From Actinokineospora baliensis (GTDB lineage Bacteria > Actinomycetota > Actinomycetes > Mycobacteriales > Pseudonocardiaceae), in NCBI RefSeq assembly GCF_016907695.1, contig NZ_JAFBCK010000001.1:7242001-7306000 (forward strand): DNA of 64,000 nucleotides, given 5' to 3'. The first letter of the stretch is position 1, and each line of letters opens with the position of its first letter. Below the pieces are notes generated by a model. That model worked only from the letters and a program-made list of their open reading frames with translations, ran no database searches and was not told where the DNA came from. This document shows positions 25,896 to 35,459 of this stretch, in pieces. A program made the translations under genes and the position numbers.

Positions 25896-27203
25896 TCATC
25901 CCCGGGGCAGGTGGGCCCTCGGGTCGAGCGAGCCGGGGAACGGGCGGCCGCAGCCGAGTTCGTCGACGAAGCCCCAGTACCGGATCACCGCGCCGCGCGC
26001 GCACACCAGCCCGCCCTCGCCGAAGACCGGTGCCGCCTTCGCCGCCAGCGCCTTGGGAACCACGGTGTAGACGCCGTGGCCCAGGTGCGTCCGCTTGCCC
26101 GCCACCGGGTTCACCCCGCCGATCCGGCCGATCAGGGTCCGCGCCCTGGTGTCGTCGAACAGGGTGTTGACCTGGTCCACATAGGACTGGACGGAGAACG
26201 GGACGATGTCGCGGCGCCCGGTGAGCACGGTCCCGTCGTCGTGTTCGACGCCGCCGTCGCGCACGCAGGGGTAGACCGTCGACAGGTCGGGACGGTCCGG
26301 GATGCCCAGCCTGCCCAGGAACCCCTGCCGCACCCACGATCCGTACCGGGGCAGCACGGGGCTGTACGCGGTGTCCTGGCAGGTGTAGATCTTCCGGAGC
26401 TGAGCATCCGTCAGGTCTCGGTTGCCGCTCTCGTGCATGGCGTAGCTGATGGCCGTGGCCGGGATCTCCGGGTCTATCCGGACGCTGGAGATCTCGTCCA
26501 AGCGCCCGATGCCCGCGCCGCCGTTGTTGCCAGGCACAAGACCGTTGAGCTGGGCCAAGTAGCCCGGCACGCCATAGGGGATCAACTGGCTGGGCAGGGT
26601 CAGCTGCGCACCGTTGTTCTCCTCGATCGGCACGCCGTCAACGGTGTCCTGGATGCACGGGAATCGGGTCGTGAAATCGGGTCCGTCGTCGACGCCCCAG
26701 AACATCGACCGGATGAACTCGGTGCGGACGGTCGACCCGTAGCGCGGCAGCAGCGGCTTGTAGGGCGCGTTGGGGATCTGGCACTTGTATAGGGCGCCCA
26801 GGTACTGCGTGTGCAGGTCTTTCGGGACGATGGTGGTCTCGGCGGTCGCGTAGGTGATCGGGGCGAGGCCCATGGGGAAGTAGACGGCGTCCTCGGGGAG
26901 GGTGTTGTACGTCCCCGCCCGTGCAAATTGCAGGCAGCCGTCTTTGGCGGCGATGGTGTGGGTTCGCGGGACCACGCAGTTCGCGCGGGGAGTGATGGTG
27001 GGGCTACCGGTGGTGTCGTAGGACCCGATTATCTTGGTCCGGCTACGGGTAACCGCCTCGGAGAGGCCGTTGAACAGCCCTTCGGTCGCGGCGATCCCCG
27101 TCCCCGCCCACTCGCGGTAGGTCGGCGCGCCCACCGGGTCCGCCCCGGCGGCAGTGCTCGCCAGCAGAACCGCCGCCACCGCGACAAGAGCCGCCCTCTT
27201 CAT
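25896..27203 (-). CDS. Secreted PstS-like substrate-binding-fold protein
   Basis: The 435-residue protein has a signal peptide (to about residue 21, ASTAAGA). It looks like a phosphate-type periplasmic-binding fold (GSDTT-like GSYDTTGSPT, PMGLAPITYATAE, ISYAMHESGNRDLTDAQLRKIYTC). A segment repeats internally: LYKCQIPNAPYKPLLPRYGSTVRTEF and IYTCQDTAYSPVLPRYGSWVRQGF, each followed by a FPC or YPC cysteine. No ABC permease is adjacent and no lipobox is present, so it may be a free extracellular binding protein. Confidence 0.75.
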   Translation of the reverse strand: MKRAALVAVAAVLLASTAAGADPVGAPTYREWAGTGIAATEGLFNGLSEAVTRSRTKIIGSYDTTGSPTITPRANCVVPRTHTIAAKDGCLQFARAGTYNTLPEDAVYFPMGLAPITYATAETTIVPKDLHTQYLGALYKCQIPNAPYKPLLPRYGSTVRTEFIRSMFWGVDDGPDFTTRFPCIQDTVDGVPIEENNGAQLTLPSQLIPYGVPGYLAQLNGLVPGNNGGAGIGRLDEISSVRIDPEIPATAISYAMHESGNRDLTDAQLRKIYTCQDTAYSPVLPRYGSWVRQGFLGRLGIPDRPDLSTVYPCVRDGGVEHDDGTVLTGRRDIVPFSVQSYVDQVNTLFDDTRARTLIGRIGGVNPVAGKRTHLGHGVYTVVPKALAAKAAPVFGEGGLVCARGAVIRYWGFVDELGCGRPFPGSLDPRAHLPRG

Positions 27204-27335
27204 GATCGCCTCCCCGGTCGGCCGCTCACGCTAGCGCCGTTACCAGGGGGTTTCCCGACGTGGGAAGAAGCTGCGCTGTTCACCGGACATACCACTGGCG
27301 CGTCCGGCCGCCCCACCACGGCAACCGGCGAAGGG

Positions 27336-27938
27336 CTACCCGTCGAGGGTCCTGCCCAACACGACCGCCCACTCGCCCAGGACCCGGCGCCTGCGCTTGG
27401 CGTCGTCGGTGAGCAGGTTGGCCAGGCCGAGCCCCCTGGCGAGGTCCAGGGTCGCCTGGACGACCTCCCGCACACCCGGGCGGGTCTCATCGGCCCCCAG
27501 GGCGAACACGGTCACCTGGTGCGCCTCGCGGCCAACCCTGGCCTCCAGCGGGACGACTTGGGCCAGCAACTGCTCGTCCGAGGCCGCCGCGACCCACAGC
27601 TGCAGGGCGGCCTTGAACAGCTTGCCCGCGTACATCTCACCGATCGCCTCGACCACGAACCGGGTGCGGTCCTGACCGGCGGGCAGGGTCGGCAGCGCGG
27701 AGCGCAGGAACGCCAACCGCTGGTCGGTCACGTAGCCGATGGCGGCGGTGAAGAGGTCCTCGCGGGTCGGGAAGTGGTGCTGCGCGGCGCCGCGGGAGAC
27801 GCCCGCGCGTTCGGCGACCACGGCCACCGTGCTGCCGGTCCACCCGACCTCGGCGAGGCAGTCCACCGCGGCCTCCAGCAGCCGCTGCCGGGTGGCGCGG
27901 CTGCGGTCCTGGCGCGGTTCGCGACCCACCTCACCCAC
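27336..27938 (-). CDS. TetR-family regulator of acyl-CoA catabolic operons
   Basis: The 200-residue repressor has an HTH at about 15-60 (TRQRLLEAAVDCLAEVGWTGSTVAVVAERAGVSRGAAQHHFP). GTG 27938 follows GGAGGG. It is the last gene of the operon that starts at 32611. The 16-bp palindromes ahead of this operon and of the one starting at 38994 are its likely operators. Confidence 0.9.
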   Translation of the reverse strand: MGEVGREPRQDRSRATRQRLLEAAVDCLAEVGWTGSTVAVVAERAGVSRGAAQHHFPTREDLFTAAIGYVTDQRLAFLRSALPTLPAGQDRTRFVVEAIGEMYAGKLFKAALQLWVAAASDEQLLAQVVPLEARVGREAHQVTVFALGADETRPGVREVVQATLDLARGLGLANLLTDDAKRRRRVLGEWAVVLGRTLDG

Positions 27939-27951
27939 TGGCCCTCCTGCG

Positions 27952-29109
27952 CTAGTACGACTTGGGCAGCCCCAGGGTGAACTGCGCCACGAAGTTCAGG
28001 ATCATCTCTCGGCTCACCGGGGCGATCCTGGTCAGCCGGGACGCCGCGACGAGCGCACCGAGACCGTACTCGCTGGCCAGACCGTTGCCGCCGTGGGTTT
28101 GCACGGCGGCGTCGACAGCCCGCACCACGGCCTCGCCCGCGGCGTACTTGGCCATGTTCGCCGCCTCGCCCGCGGCCATGTCGTCGCCCGCGTCGTAGAG
28201 CCAGGCCGCCTTCTGGGTCATCAGCTTGGCCAGGTCCAGTTCGATCCTGGCCTGGGCCAACGGGTGCGCGACGGCCTGGTGGGCGCCGATGGGCTGCTTC
28301 CAGACCTGCCGGGTCTTGGCGTACTCGACGGCCTTGTCCAGCGCGAAGCGGCCCATGCCGACGGCGAAGGACGCCGCCATGATCCGCTCCGGGTTCAGCC
28401 CCGCGAACAGCTGCATCAGCGCGGCGTCCTCGGACCCCACCAGGGCGTCCGACGGCAGCCGCACGTCGTCGAGGAACAGGCTGAACTGGTGGTCGGGGGA
28501 GACGATGTCCATCTCGATGCGCTGGTAGGTGAACCCAGGGGCATCGGTCGGCACGATGAACAGGACCGGCTTGAGGTTGCCGGTCTTGGCGTCCTCGGTA
28601 CGGCTGACCACCAGCACGGCCTGCGATTCGTCAACGCACGAGATGTAGACCTTGCTGCCGGTGAGGAGCCACTCGTCCCCGTCGCGGCGGGCGGTGGTGG
28701 TGATGCGGTGGGAGTTGGACCCCGCGTCCGGTTCGGTGATGGCGAAGGCCATCCGCACGGTGCCGTCCGCGAATCCCGGTAACCACCGACGTTTCTGCTC
28801 CTCGGTGCCGTACCGGGCGATGATCGTGGCGCAGATGGCGGGCGATACGACCATCTGCAGCAGGGAAGCGCCTACGGCCGCGAGCTCCTCGCACACGGCG
28901 GCGAGATCACCGATGCCGCCTCCCCCACCGCCGAACTCCTCGGGCACGTTGACGCCCAGGTACCCGAGCGCGCCCGCCTCGTTCCACAGCTCGGTGGTGT
29001 GACCGCCCGACCGCGCCGCCTTGAGCACGTACTCGTGCCCGTACTTGCGGCCCAGGTCCCCGACCGCCTTGCGCAGCGCCTGCCGTTCCTCGGACTCGAC
29101 GAAACTCAC
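27952..29109 (-). CDS. Acyl-CoA dehydrogenase
   Basis: The 385-residue flavoenzyme has MAFAITEPDAGSNSHRITTTA in the FAD/acyl-CoA domain, and QTHGGNGLASEYGL with the final helices typical of the family. Its GTG overlaps the stop of the carboxylase alpha gene (GTGA). In this context it should oxidise a branched or terpenoid acyl-CoA to the enoyl-CoA that the carboxylase then uses. Confidence 0.93.
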   Translation of the reverse strand: MSFVESEERQALRKAVGDLGRKYGHEYVLKAARSGGHTTELWNEAGALGYLGVNVPEEFGGGGGGIGDLAAVCEELAAVGASLLQMVVSPAICATIIARYGTEEQKRRWLPGFADGTVRMAFAITEPDAGSNSHRITTTARRDGDEWLLTGSKVYISCVDESQAVLVVSRTEDAKTGNLKPVLFIVPTDAPGFTYQRIEMDIVSPDHQFSLFLDDVRLPSDALVGSEDAALMQLFAGLNPERIMAASFAVGMGRFALDKAVEYAKTRQVWKQPIGAHQAVAHPLAQARIELDLAKLMTQKAAWLYDAGDDMAAGEAANMAKYAAGEAVVRAVDAAVQTHGGNGLASEYGLGALVAASRLTRIAPVSREMILNFVAQFTLGLPKSY

Positions 29110-31016
29110 GACCCCTCCTCCACGACGGCCAGAACCCGACCCACGTCAACCTGGTCACCCGGGGCCACCGGCAGTTCGGTGACAACACCGGCCACCGGCG
29201 AGACCACCCGGTGTTCCATCTTCATCGCCTCCAGCCACAGCAGCGGCTGCCCGGCGGCCACCTGGTCCCCCGCGGCGACGGCGACCCGCACCACCGTGCC
29301 CGGCATCGGCGCCAGCAGCGACCCGGCCGCCACGCGCGTCGCCGGGTCGGGGAACCGCTCCGGCACCTCGAACGCGGCGGAACCCGCCGCTGTATCCACA
29401 AAGGACCAACCGGGTGCGCGGGCGACGGCGAAACTGTGCCGCACGCCGCCGACTGATAGTCGAACGAGATCGGGACGAGCCTCGACGAGGTGCACTCCGT
29501 CGAACCCGACCAGCTCGCCGCGGTCGACCCGGTAGTGGACCTCGTGCTCGCCGAACACCTTGACCTGCGGCTGCGAGGCGACGTTGCGCCACCCGCTCGG
29601 CAACCTGCCCAGCACACGCGCGCTCGCCCGGTTCGCCGCAGCGTCGGCGAGGGCCGCAGCGAGTGCGGCGAGTGCCTCGGCGTCGGGATCGAGCAGAGGC
29701 GCGGTGAGGTCGTGACGCGTCAGGAACGCGGTGTCGGTGTCGCCCGCGAGGAACGCGTCGTGGCGCAGTACCTGGACAAGCAGGTCGCGGTTGGTTCGCA
29801 CCCCATGCACGCGCGCACGCGTAAGAGCTCCGGCGAGCACGCGGGCGGCGGTAGTCCTATTAGGAGCCCAAGCGATGACCTTGGCGAGCATGGGGTCGTA
29901 GTGCACGCCAACAACTGAGCCGGTCTCAACTCCAGAGTCGACGCGGACGTCCTCGGTCGGGATCTCGAACCTGTGCAGGGTTCCCGTTTGCGGACGCCAG
30001 TCGTTGGCGGGGTCTTCGGCATAGAGGCGGACTTCGATGGCGTGGCCGGTTGACGCAGGGGGCTCGCTGGGCAGGCGGGCACCTTCGGCGATGGTGAGTT
30101 GGAGGTGGACGAGATCCAGGCCGGTGACCATCTCGGTGACGGGGTGCTCAACCTGCAGGCGGGTGTTCATCTCGAGGAAGTAGAACCGGCCGGAGTCGTC
30201 CGCGAGGAACTCGACCGTGCCCGCCCCGGTGTACCCAACGGCCTTCGCGGCGGCCTTCGCGGCGTCGAACAGCCTTTCGCGCATTCCACCGATGCGCTCG
30301 ACGAGCGGTGAGGGGGCCTCCTCGACGACCTTCTGGTGCCTGCGCTGGATGGAGCACTCGCGCTCGCCGACCGCCCAGACGGTGCCGTGCTGGTCGGCCA
30401 TGATCTGCACCTCGACGTGGTGCCCGGTCTCCAGGTAGGGCTCGCAGAACACGGTGGCGTCGCCGAAGGCGGACAGTGCTTCCGAGCTCGCCGTGGCCAA
30501 CTCGGCGTCCAGGTCCGCCAGGTCGCGGACGACCCGCATCCCGCGGCCACCGCCCCCGGCCGACGCCTTGATCAGCACCGGCAGGTCGGCCTCGGTCACC
30601 GGGTCGACCGCGGTCAGCACCGGCACGCCTGCCGCCTCGACCAGCCGCTTGGACTCGATCTTGGAGCCCATCCGCTCGATGACCTCCGGCGCGGGTCCGA
30701 CCCAGGTCAACCCGGCGTCGAGGACGGCACGGGCGAACCCGGCGTTCTCCGAGAGGAACCCGTAACCCGGGTGCACGGCGTCGGCACCGGCGTCGAGCGC
30801 GGCCTGGACCAGCAGGTCGGCGCGCAGGTAAGTGTCCGAGGGGGCGGCGCCGGGCAGCCGGACGGCGGTGTCGGCCTCGATGACGTGCGGGGACTCGGCG
30901 TCCGGGTCGGAGTGCACGGCGACGGTGGTCAGGCCGAGCGTGCGAGCGGTGCGGAACACGCGACGGGCGATCTCGCCGCGGTTGGCGACCAGGAGGGAGC
31001 GGATCACGGCGCTCAC
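29106..31016 (-). CDS. Acyl-CoA carboxylase alpha subunit (biotin carboxylase + BCCP)
   Basis: The 636-residue subunit begins SAVIRSLLVANRGEIARRVF. It has the ATP-grasp carboxylase with SAGGGGRGMRVV and the C-terminal biotin domain with the attachment Lys in EAMKMEH. I chose GTG 31016 because it overlaps the beta-subunit stop (GTGA); the open frame continues upstream without homology. It resembles 3-methylcrotonyl/geranyl-CoA carboxylase alpha subunits. Confidence 0.93.
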   Translation of the reverse strand: MSAVIRSLLVANRGEIARRVFRTARTLGLTTVAVHSDPDAESPHVIEADTAVRLPGAAPSDTYLRADLLVQAALDAGADAVHPGYGFLSENAGFARAVLDAGLTWVGPAPEVIERMGSKIESKRLVEAAGVPVLTAVDPVTEADLPVLIKASAGGGGRGMRVVRDLADLDAELATASSEALSAFGDATVFCEPYLETGHHVEVQIMADQHGTVWAVGERECSIQRRHQKVVEEAPSPLVERIGGMRERLFDAAKAAAKAVGYTGAGTVEFLADDSGRFYFLEMNTRLQVEHPVTEMVTGLDLVHLQLTIAEGARLPSEPPASTGHAIEVRLYAEDPANDWRPQTGTLHRFEIPTEDVRVDSGVETGSVVGVHYDPMLAKVIAWAPNRTTAARVLAGALTRARVHGVRTNRDLLVQVLRHDAFLAGDTDTAFLTRHDLTAPLLDPDAEALAALAAALADAAANRASARVLGRLPSGWRNVASQPQVKVFGEHEVHYRVDRGELVGFDGVHLVEARPDLVRLSVGGVRHSFAVARAPGWSFVDTAAGSAAFEVPERFPDPATRVAAGSLLAPMPGTVVRVAVAAGDQVAAGQPLLWLEAMKMEHRVVSPVAGVVTELPVAPGDQVDVGRVLAVVEEGS

Positions 31017-32611
31017 ATCCGGAAGACGCCGAAGCCGGTGGCGCCCTCGACCGGTCCGGAGTGGATGGCCGACAGGCACAGGCCCAGCACGGTTCGGGTG
31101 TCGCGCGGGTCGATGATGCCGTCGTCGTAGAGCATCCCGGACAGGAACATCGGCAGCGACTCCGCCTCGACCTGCCCCTCGACCATGGCGCGCATCGCGG
31201 CGTCGTGCTCCTCGTTGTAGGGCTGGCCACGGCGTTCGGCGCCTTGGCGCATGACGATGGACAGCACCCCGGCGAGCTGCGCGGGCCCCATCACGGCGGA
31301 CTTGGCGCTGGGCCAGGCGAACAGGAAGCGGGGGTCGTAGGCGCGGCCGCACATGCCATAGTGGCCAGCGCCGTAAGAGGCACCAACCAGCACAGACAGG
31401 TGCGGCACCCGCGAGTTGGACACCGCGTTGATCATCATCGCGCCGTGCTTGATGATGCCGCCCTGCTCGTACTCCTTGCCGACCATGTAGCCGGTGGTGT
31501 TGTGCAGGAACAACAGCGGCGTGTCGGTCTGGTTGGCCAACTGGATGAACTGGGTGGCCTTCTGCGCCTCTTCGCTGAAGAGGACACCGCTGGCGTTGGC
31601 GAGGATGCCGATCGGGTAGCCGTGCAGCTGGGCCCACCCCGTGACCAGGCTGGTGCCGTAGAGGGGTTTGACCTCGTCGAAGTCAGAGCCGTCAACCACC
31701 CGGGCGATGACCTCGCGCGGGTCGAACGGGACCTTGAGGTCGGTCGGCACGATGCCGAGCAGCTCCTCGGGGTCGTGCACCGGCTCGGCGTAGTCGGCCG
31801 CGGGGGTGGGCCCCTGCTTGCGCCAGTTCAGCCGGGCCACGACACGGCGGCCCAGGCGGATCGCGTCCCGCTCGTCCTCGGCGAGGTGGTCGGCCAGACC
31901 GGACACCCTCGCGTGCATCTCGGCCCCACCCAGCGACTCGTCGTCCGCGTCCTCCCCGGTCGCCATCTTGACCAGGGGCGGACCGCCGAGGAACACCTTG
32001 GCCCGCTCGCGCACCATCACCACGTGGTCGGACATCCCCGGCAGGTAGGCGCCACCCGCGGTCGAGTTGCCGAACACCAGGGCGACGGTCGGGATCTTCG
32101 CCGCGGACTGGCGGGTGAGGTCGCGGAAGGTCCGCCCGCCGGGGATGAAGATCTCCTTCTGGGTCGGCAGGTCAGCCCCACCGGACTCCACGAGGTTGAT
32201 GGTCGGCAACCGGTTCTGCGCGGCGATGTCGGCGGCCCTGAACCCCTTGCGCATGCCCCACGGATTGATCGCCCCACCCTTGACCGTCGGGTCGTTGGCG
32301 TTGACCAGGCACTCGACCCCCTCGACCACCCCGATCCCGGTCACCAGACTCCCCCCGACGGCGAAGTCGGTGCCCCAGGCCGCCAGCGGCGACAACTCGA
32401 GGAACGGCGAATCGGGGTCCAGCAGCAACTCGACGCGCTCCCGCGCGGTCAACTTCCCCCGCTCGCGGTGCCGGGCCAGGTACTTCGCCCCACCCCCGGC
32501 CACGGCCTTCGCCTGCTCAGCGCCGATCTCGTCGAGCTTGGCCAGCATGCCCTCGCGGTTCGCCTTGAAGTCGGCGGCACCGGGGTCGACCGAGGAGCGC
32601 AGCACTGTCAC
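31013..32611 (-). CDS. Acyl-CoA carboxylase beta subunit (carboxyltransferase)
   Basis: The 532-residue carboxyltransferase has the crotonase-fold halves typical of methylcrotonyl/geranyl-CoA carboxylase beta (TINLVESGGADLP, GNSTAGGAYLPGMSD, LLFLHNTTGYMVG, GAGHYGMCGRAYDPRF). It is the first gene of a four-gene operon ending with TetR. GTG 32611 lies 33 bases inside the operator palindrome. Confidence 0.93.
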   Translation of the reverse strand: MTVLRSSVDPGAADFKANREGMLAKLDEIGAEQAKAVAGGGAKYLARHRERGKLTARERVELLLDPDSPFLELSPLAAWGTDFAVGGSLVTGIGVVEGVECLVNANDPTVKGGAINPWGMRKGFRAADIAAQNRLPTINLVESGGADLPTQKEIFIPGGRTFRDLTRQSAAKIPTVALVFGNSTAGGAYLPGMSDHVVMVRERAKVFLGGPPLVKMATGEDADDESLGGAEMHARVSGLADHLAEDERDAIRLGRRVVARLNWRKQGPTPAADYAEPVHDPEELLGIVPTDLKVPFDPREVIARVVDGSDFDEVKPLYGTSLVTGWAQLHGYPIGILANASGVLFSEEAQKATQFIQLANQTDTPLLFLHNTTGYMVGKEYEQGGIIKHGAMMINAVSNSRVPHLSVLVGASYGAGHYGMCGRAYDPRFLFAWPSAKSAVMGPAQLAGVLSIVMRQGAERRGQPYNEEHDAAMRAMVEGQVEAESLPMFLSGMLYDDGIIDPRDTRTVLGLCLSAIHSGPVEGATGFGVFRM

Positions 32612-32643
32612 CACCCCACCGTGGCACGGGGGATCCCGCTTTT

Positions 32644-32659
32644 CAAGCATGCACGCTTG
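32644..32659. promoter_or_regulatory. TetR-type operator, copy A
   Basis: caagcatgcacgcttg is a near-perfect palindrome ending 32 bases before the carboxylase beta start. The same core with the flanks ttt and attgttt recurs at 39027-39042, ahead of the second operon, at identical distance from its start codon. Confidence 0.75.
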
Positions 32660-32739
32660 ATTGTTTCCTGCGGGCGACCACGCGAACGAGAGCGCTCGGG
32701 TGCGGGCGGGACGAGCCCGCGCTGGCTTCGCCCTGACAG

Positions 32740-34226
32740 GTGTTCGCGCGCAGGTGCGCCGCGGCGTCGGCGACCTGCTCGCCGCCCGGTCGCTCGGCCT
32801 GCCCGCGGGGCAGGTTCGCGCACGTCTTCGAGGCGGCCGGGGACGTAGGCGGCCGCATGCGCACCTGCGCCGCCACCGAGATAATCGGGTGGGGCGACCA
32901 CGCCCCGGAATCGGCCTGAGGCGTTCGCGCCCGCCGTGGGCGTGCGGGCGCGCAGCGGCGTCGGCGACCTACTCGCCACCCGGTCGCTCAACCCGCGCGC
33001 GGGGCAGGCCCGTGCACGTCTTCGAGGCGGCCGGGGACGTGGGCGGCCGCATACGCACCTGCGCCGCCACCGAGATAATCGGGTGCGGCGACCAGGCCAG
33101 GACGACCACGCCCCGGAATCGGCCTGAGGCGTTCGCGCGCGCCATGGGCGTGCGGGTGCACCGCGGCGTCTGCCTCGGCGACCTGCTCGCCACCCGGTCG
33201 CTCAGCCTGCGCGCACAGGACATGCCCGTGCACGCCTTCGAGTCGACCGAGGACGTCAACGGCCGCATACGCACCCTGCGCAGCCGCCGAAATGATCGGG
33301 TGCGGGCGGCCAGGCCGGACGACCACGCCCTGGTATCGGCCTGAGGTGTTCGCGCCGGCCGTGGGCATGCGGGCGCGCAGCGGCGTCGGCGACCTGCTCG
33401 CCACCCGGTCGCTCAGCCCGCGCGCGGGGCAGGTCCGCGCACGTCTTCGAGGCGGCCGGGGACGTCGGCGGCCGCATGCGCACCTGCGCCGCCGCCGAGA
33501 TGATCGGGTGCGGGCGACCAGGCCCGGACGACCACGCCCCGGTATCGGCCTGAGGTGTTCGCGCGCCACAGGCGCGCAACTGCGCAGCGGCGTCGGCCCC
33601 GGCGATCTGCTCGCCGCCCGGTCACTCGGCCTGCGCGCGCGGGGCAAGTCCGGGCACGCCTTAGAGTCGACCGAGGATGTCGGCGGCCGCATGCGCACCT
33701 GCGCCGCCGCCGAGATGATCGGGTGCGGGCGGCCAGGCCGGGACGACTACGCCCCGGTATCGGCCTGAGGTGTTCGCGCGCCGTGGGCGTGCGGGCCGCG
33801 CAGGTGCGCAGCGGCGTCGACCTCGGCGACCTGCTCGCCGCCCGATCGCTCGGCCTGCGCGCGGGGCAGGTTCGCGCACGTCTTCGAGGCGGCCGGGGAC
33901 GTCGGCGGGCGCATGCGGCACCCTGCGCCGCGGCGGGTAACTCGCCGACACCGACGCCGGGATGATCGGCCTCGCGGGCGGGCCGGGACGACCACGCACC
34001 GGTATCGGCCTGAGGTGTTCGCGCGCGCCGTGGGCGTGCGGGTCACGCAGGTGCGCCGCGGCGTATCTGCTCGCCGCCCGGTTGCTCGGCCGTGCGTGCA
34101 CGGGCAGGTCCGTGCACGCAGGCCGAGGATGTCAGCGGCCGCATGCGGCACCCTGCGCCGCGGCGGGTACCTCGCCGACACCGGCGCCGGGATGATCGGC
34201 CTCGGGTGCGGGCCGCCAGGCGTTCG
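32740..34226 (+). repeat. Seven tandem decayed copies of an FAD-oxidase 5' end
   Basis: Units begin near 32740, 32921, 33129, 33346, 33555, 33769 and 34015, each about 180-246 bp, and start with a (g)tgttcgcgcg block. Read on the plus strand with frameshifts, they encode LLAARSLGLRA, VHVFEAAGDVGGRIRT and, in unit 7, GGYLADTGAGMIGLG. These are the FAD-binding opening of amine-oxidase/protoporphyrinogen-oxidase-like enzymes. Units 1-5 share a deletion after GGRMRT; unit 6 has a TAA where unit 7 has TAC. The rest of the enzyme is absent. Bases 34227-34354 show nothing recognisable. Confidence 0.85.
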
Positions 34227-34354
34227 CGCACCTCGGCGGCGAACCCGGCGAGGTGATGGCGGCCCCCGGTCGCGGCTCGACGTCGCGTCGGGCTTCACGC
34301 CGGGGTCGGTGAAGGTGTGGCAAGCCCAGCCGAGGGGTGGATCGCCGGGCCGCG

Positions 34355-35242
34355 CTAGTGGTCGTGGCTGGATCGGGGGCCGGGGAGCTGGTCCGCACGG
34401 GTCCAGGCCTCCAGGGCGCGCCGGTGGGGGCTGTCGGGGATTTGGGCGAGGTGGGCGTGGGCTCGGTCGACGTAGTGCTCGGCCAGGTCGGTGGCCTGGT
34501 GCACGGCGTCGATGAGGACTTGGCCCCGGTGTTGGGTGAGCAGGACCGGCAGGGTCGGGCGGCGGGCTACCGCGCCGGTGGGGTGGTCGCCGTGGGGGCG
34601 GTGGGGGGCCAGGTCCTCGCGGATCTGCAGGGCCATGCCCAGCGCCTCGCCGAACCCGGCCAGCGCCGCAGTGCGCTGCGGGGCCGCCCCCGCGAGCAGC
34701 GCTCCCACCCGGCAGGCCGCCGCGGTCATTGCCGCCGTCTTGTAGTGGGCCATCTCCAGGTAGGTCGACACCGGGATGTCGGCCTCTTGGGCCATCGCCA
34801 GCTCCAGCGCGACCCCTCGGCACGCCAAGCGGCCCGCGTCGGCCTGCACCCGCATCACCTCGACCAGCGTGTCCGCGGCGGCCCCCGAATCGGCCAGTGC
34901 CTCGAACCAGGTGAACAGCAGCGCGTTGGCGGTGGCGATGGCCGTCCCCTCGCCGAAGCGGCTGTGCACGGACACGCGGCCGCGGCGGACGCCGCTCTGG
35001 TCGATCAGGTCCTCGTGGATCAGGCCGCCGACGTGCGCGCACTCCATCCCGACGGCGGCGGGAACGGCGTCCTCGACGGCGCCGCCGAGGGCCAGGGCGC
35101 CGCGCACGAGCAGCAGCGGGCGCAGCAGCTTGCCCGGCGGGAGCATGGCGTACCTGGCGGCGGTGGAGATCGGGTCGTCACCGGCCCAGCGGGCCGCGAT
35201 GGCCGCCCACAGCCGCTCGGTCAGCTCCGCGTCGGTGGTCAC
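34355..35242 (-). CDS. Polyprenyl synthetase family protein, variant Asp motifs
   Basis: The 295-residue protein has the all-helical prenyl-transferase pattern: PGKLLRPLLLV, HEDLIDQSGVRRG, KTAAM and GMALQIREDL. The first Asp-rich motif reads E77-D-L-I-D81 where DDxxD is usual. The second reads E209-D-L-A-P213 and lacks the last Asp. Chain elongation may be reduced or altered. GTG 35242 overlaps the stop of a small upstream ORF. A decayed FAD-oxidase array lies downstream on the other strand. Confidence 0.82.
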   Translation of the reverse strand: MTTDAELTERLWAAIAARWAGDDPISTAARYAMLPPGKLLRPLLLVRGALALGGAVEDAVPAAVGMECAHVGGLIHEDLIDQSGVRRGRVSVHSRFGEGTAIATANALLFTWFEALADSGAAADTLVEVMRVQADAGRLACRGVALELAMAQEADIPVSTYLEMAHYKTAAMTAAACRVGALLAGAAPQRTAALAGFGEALGMALQIREDLAPHRPHGDHPTGAVARRPTLPVLLTQHRGQVLIDAVHQATDLAEHYVDRAHAHLAQIPDSPHRRALEAWTRADQLPGPRSSHDH

Positions 35243-35400
35243 CGGTACCACCGGCCCGCCGTGTCCCGGTGCCAGACCCCGCCGCGGCCGAACGCGCGGT
35301 AGCCGGGCGGGGCGGCCCGCTGCGGGTCGCGCCGCGCCGGGGAAACGCGCTTGGTCTCGGCTGCCGCCGGGGGCGGGCAGAACACCTTGGGATCGGCCAC
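35239..35400 (-). CDS. Possible small coupled ORF, 53 aa
   Basis: GTG 35400 to TGA 35239 encodes a basic, Pro-rich peptide (VADPKVFCPPPAAAE... ending WHRDTAGRWYR). Its stop overlaps the synthetase GTG, which suggests coupling. The GAGGAC ribosome site is unusually close to the start. No family is recognised. Confidence 0.4.
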   Translation of the reverse strand: MADPKVFCPPPAAAETKRVSPARRDPQRAAPPGYRAFGRGGVWHRDTAGRWYR

Positions 35401-35459
35401 GTCCTCGATGGTTCGACGACGACACCCGCTCGTCGAGTCGAACCACCCGATCGGGAGGG

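Noticed and set aside
31017..31637. Extension of the carboxylase alpha gene upstream of 31016
   Set aside because: The extra sequence is a shadow of the beta-subunit gene and has no homology; GTG 31016 overlaps the beta stop as expected in an operon.
32740..34226. CRISPR array
   Set aside because: Units are about 180-246 bp, diverged along their whole length, without short identical repeats, unique spacers or cas genes; they are decayed coding sequence.
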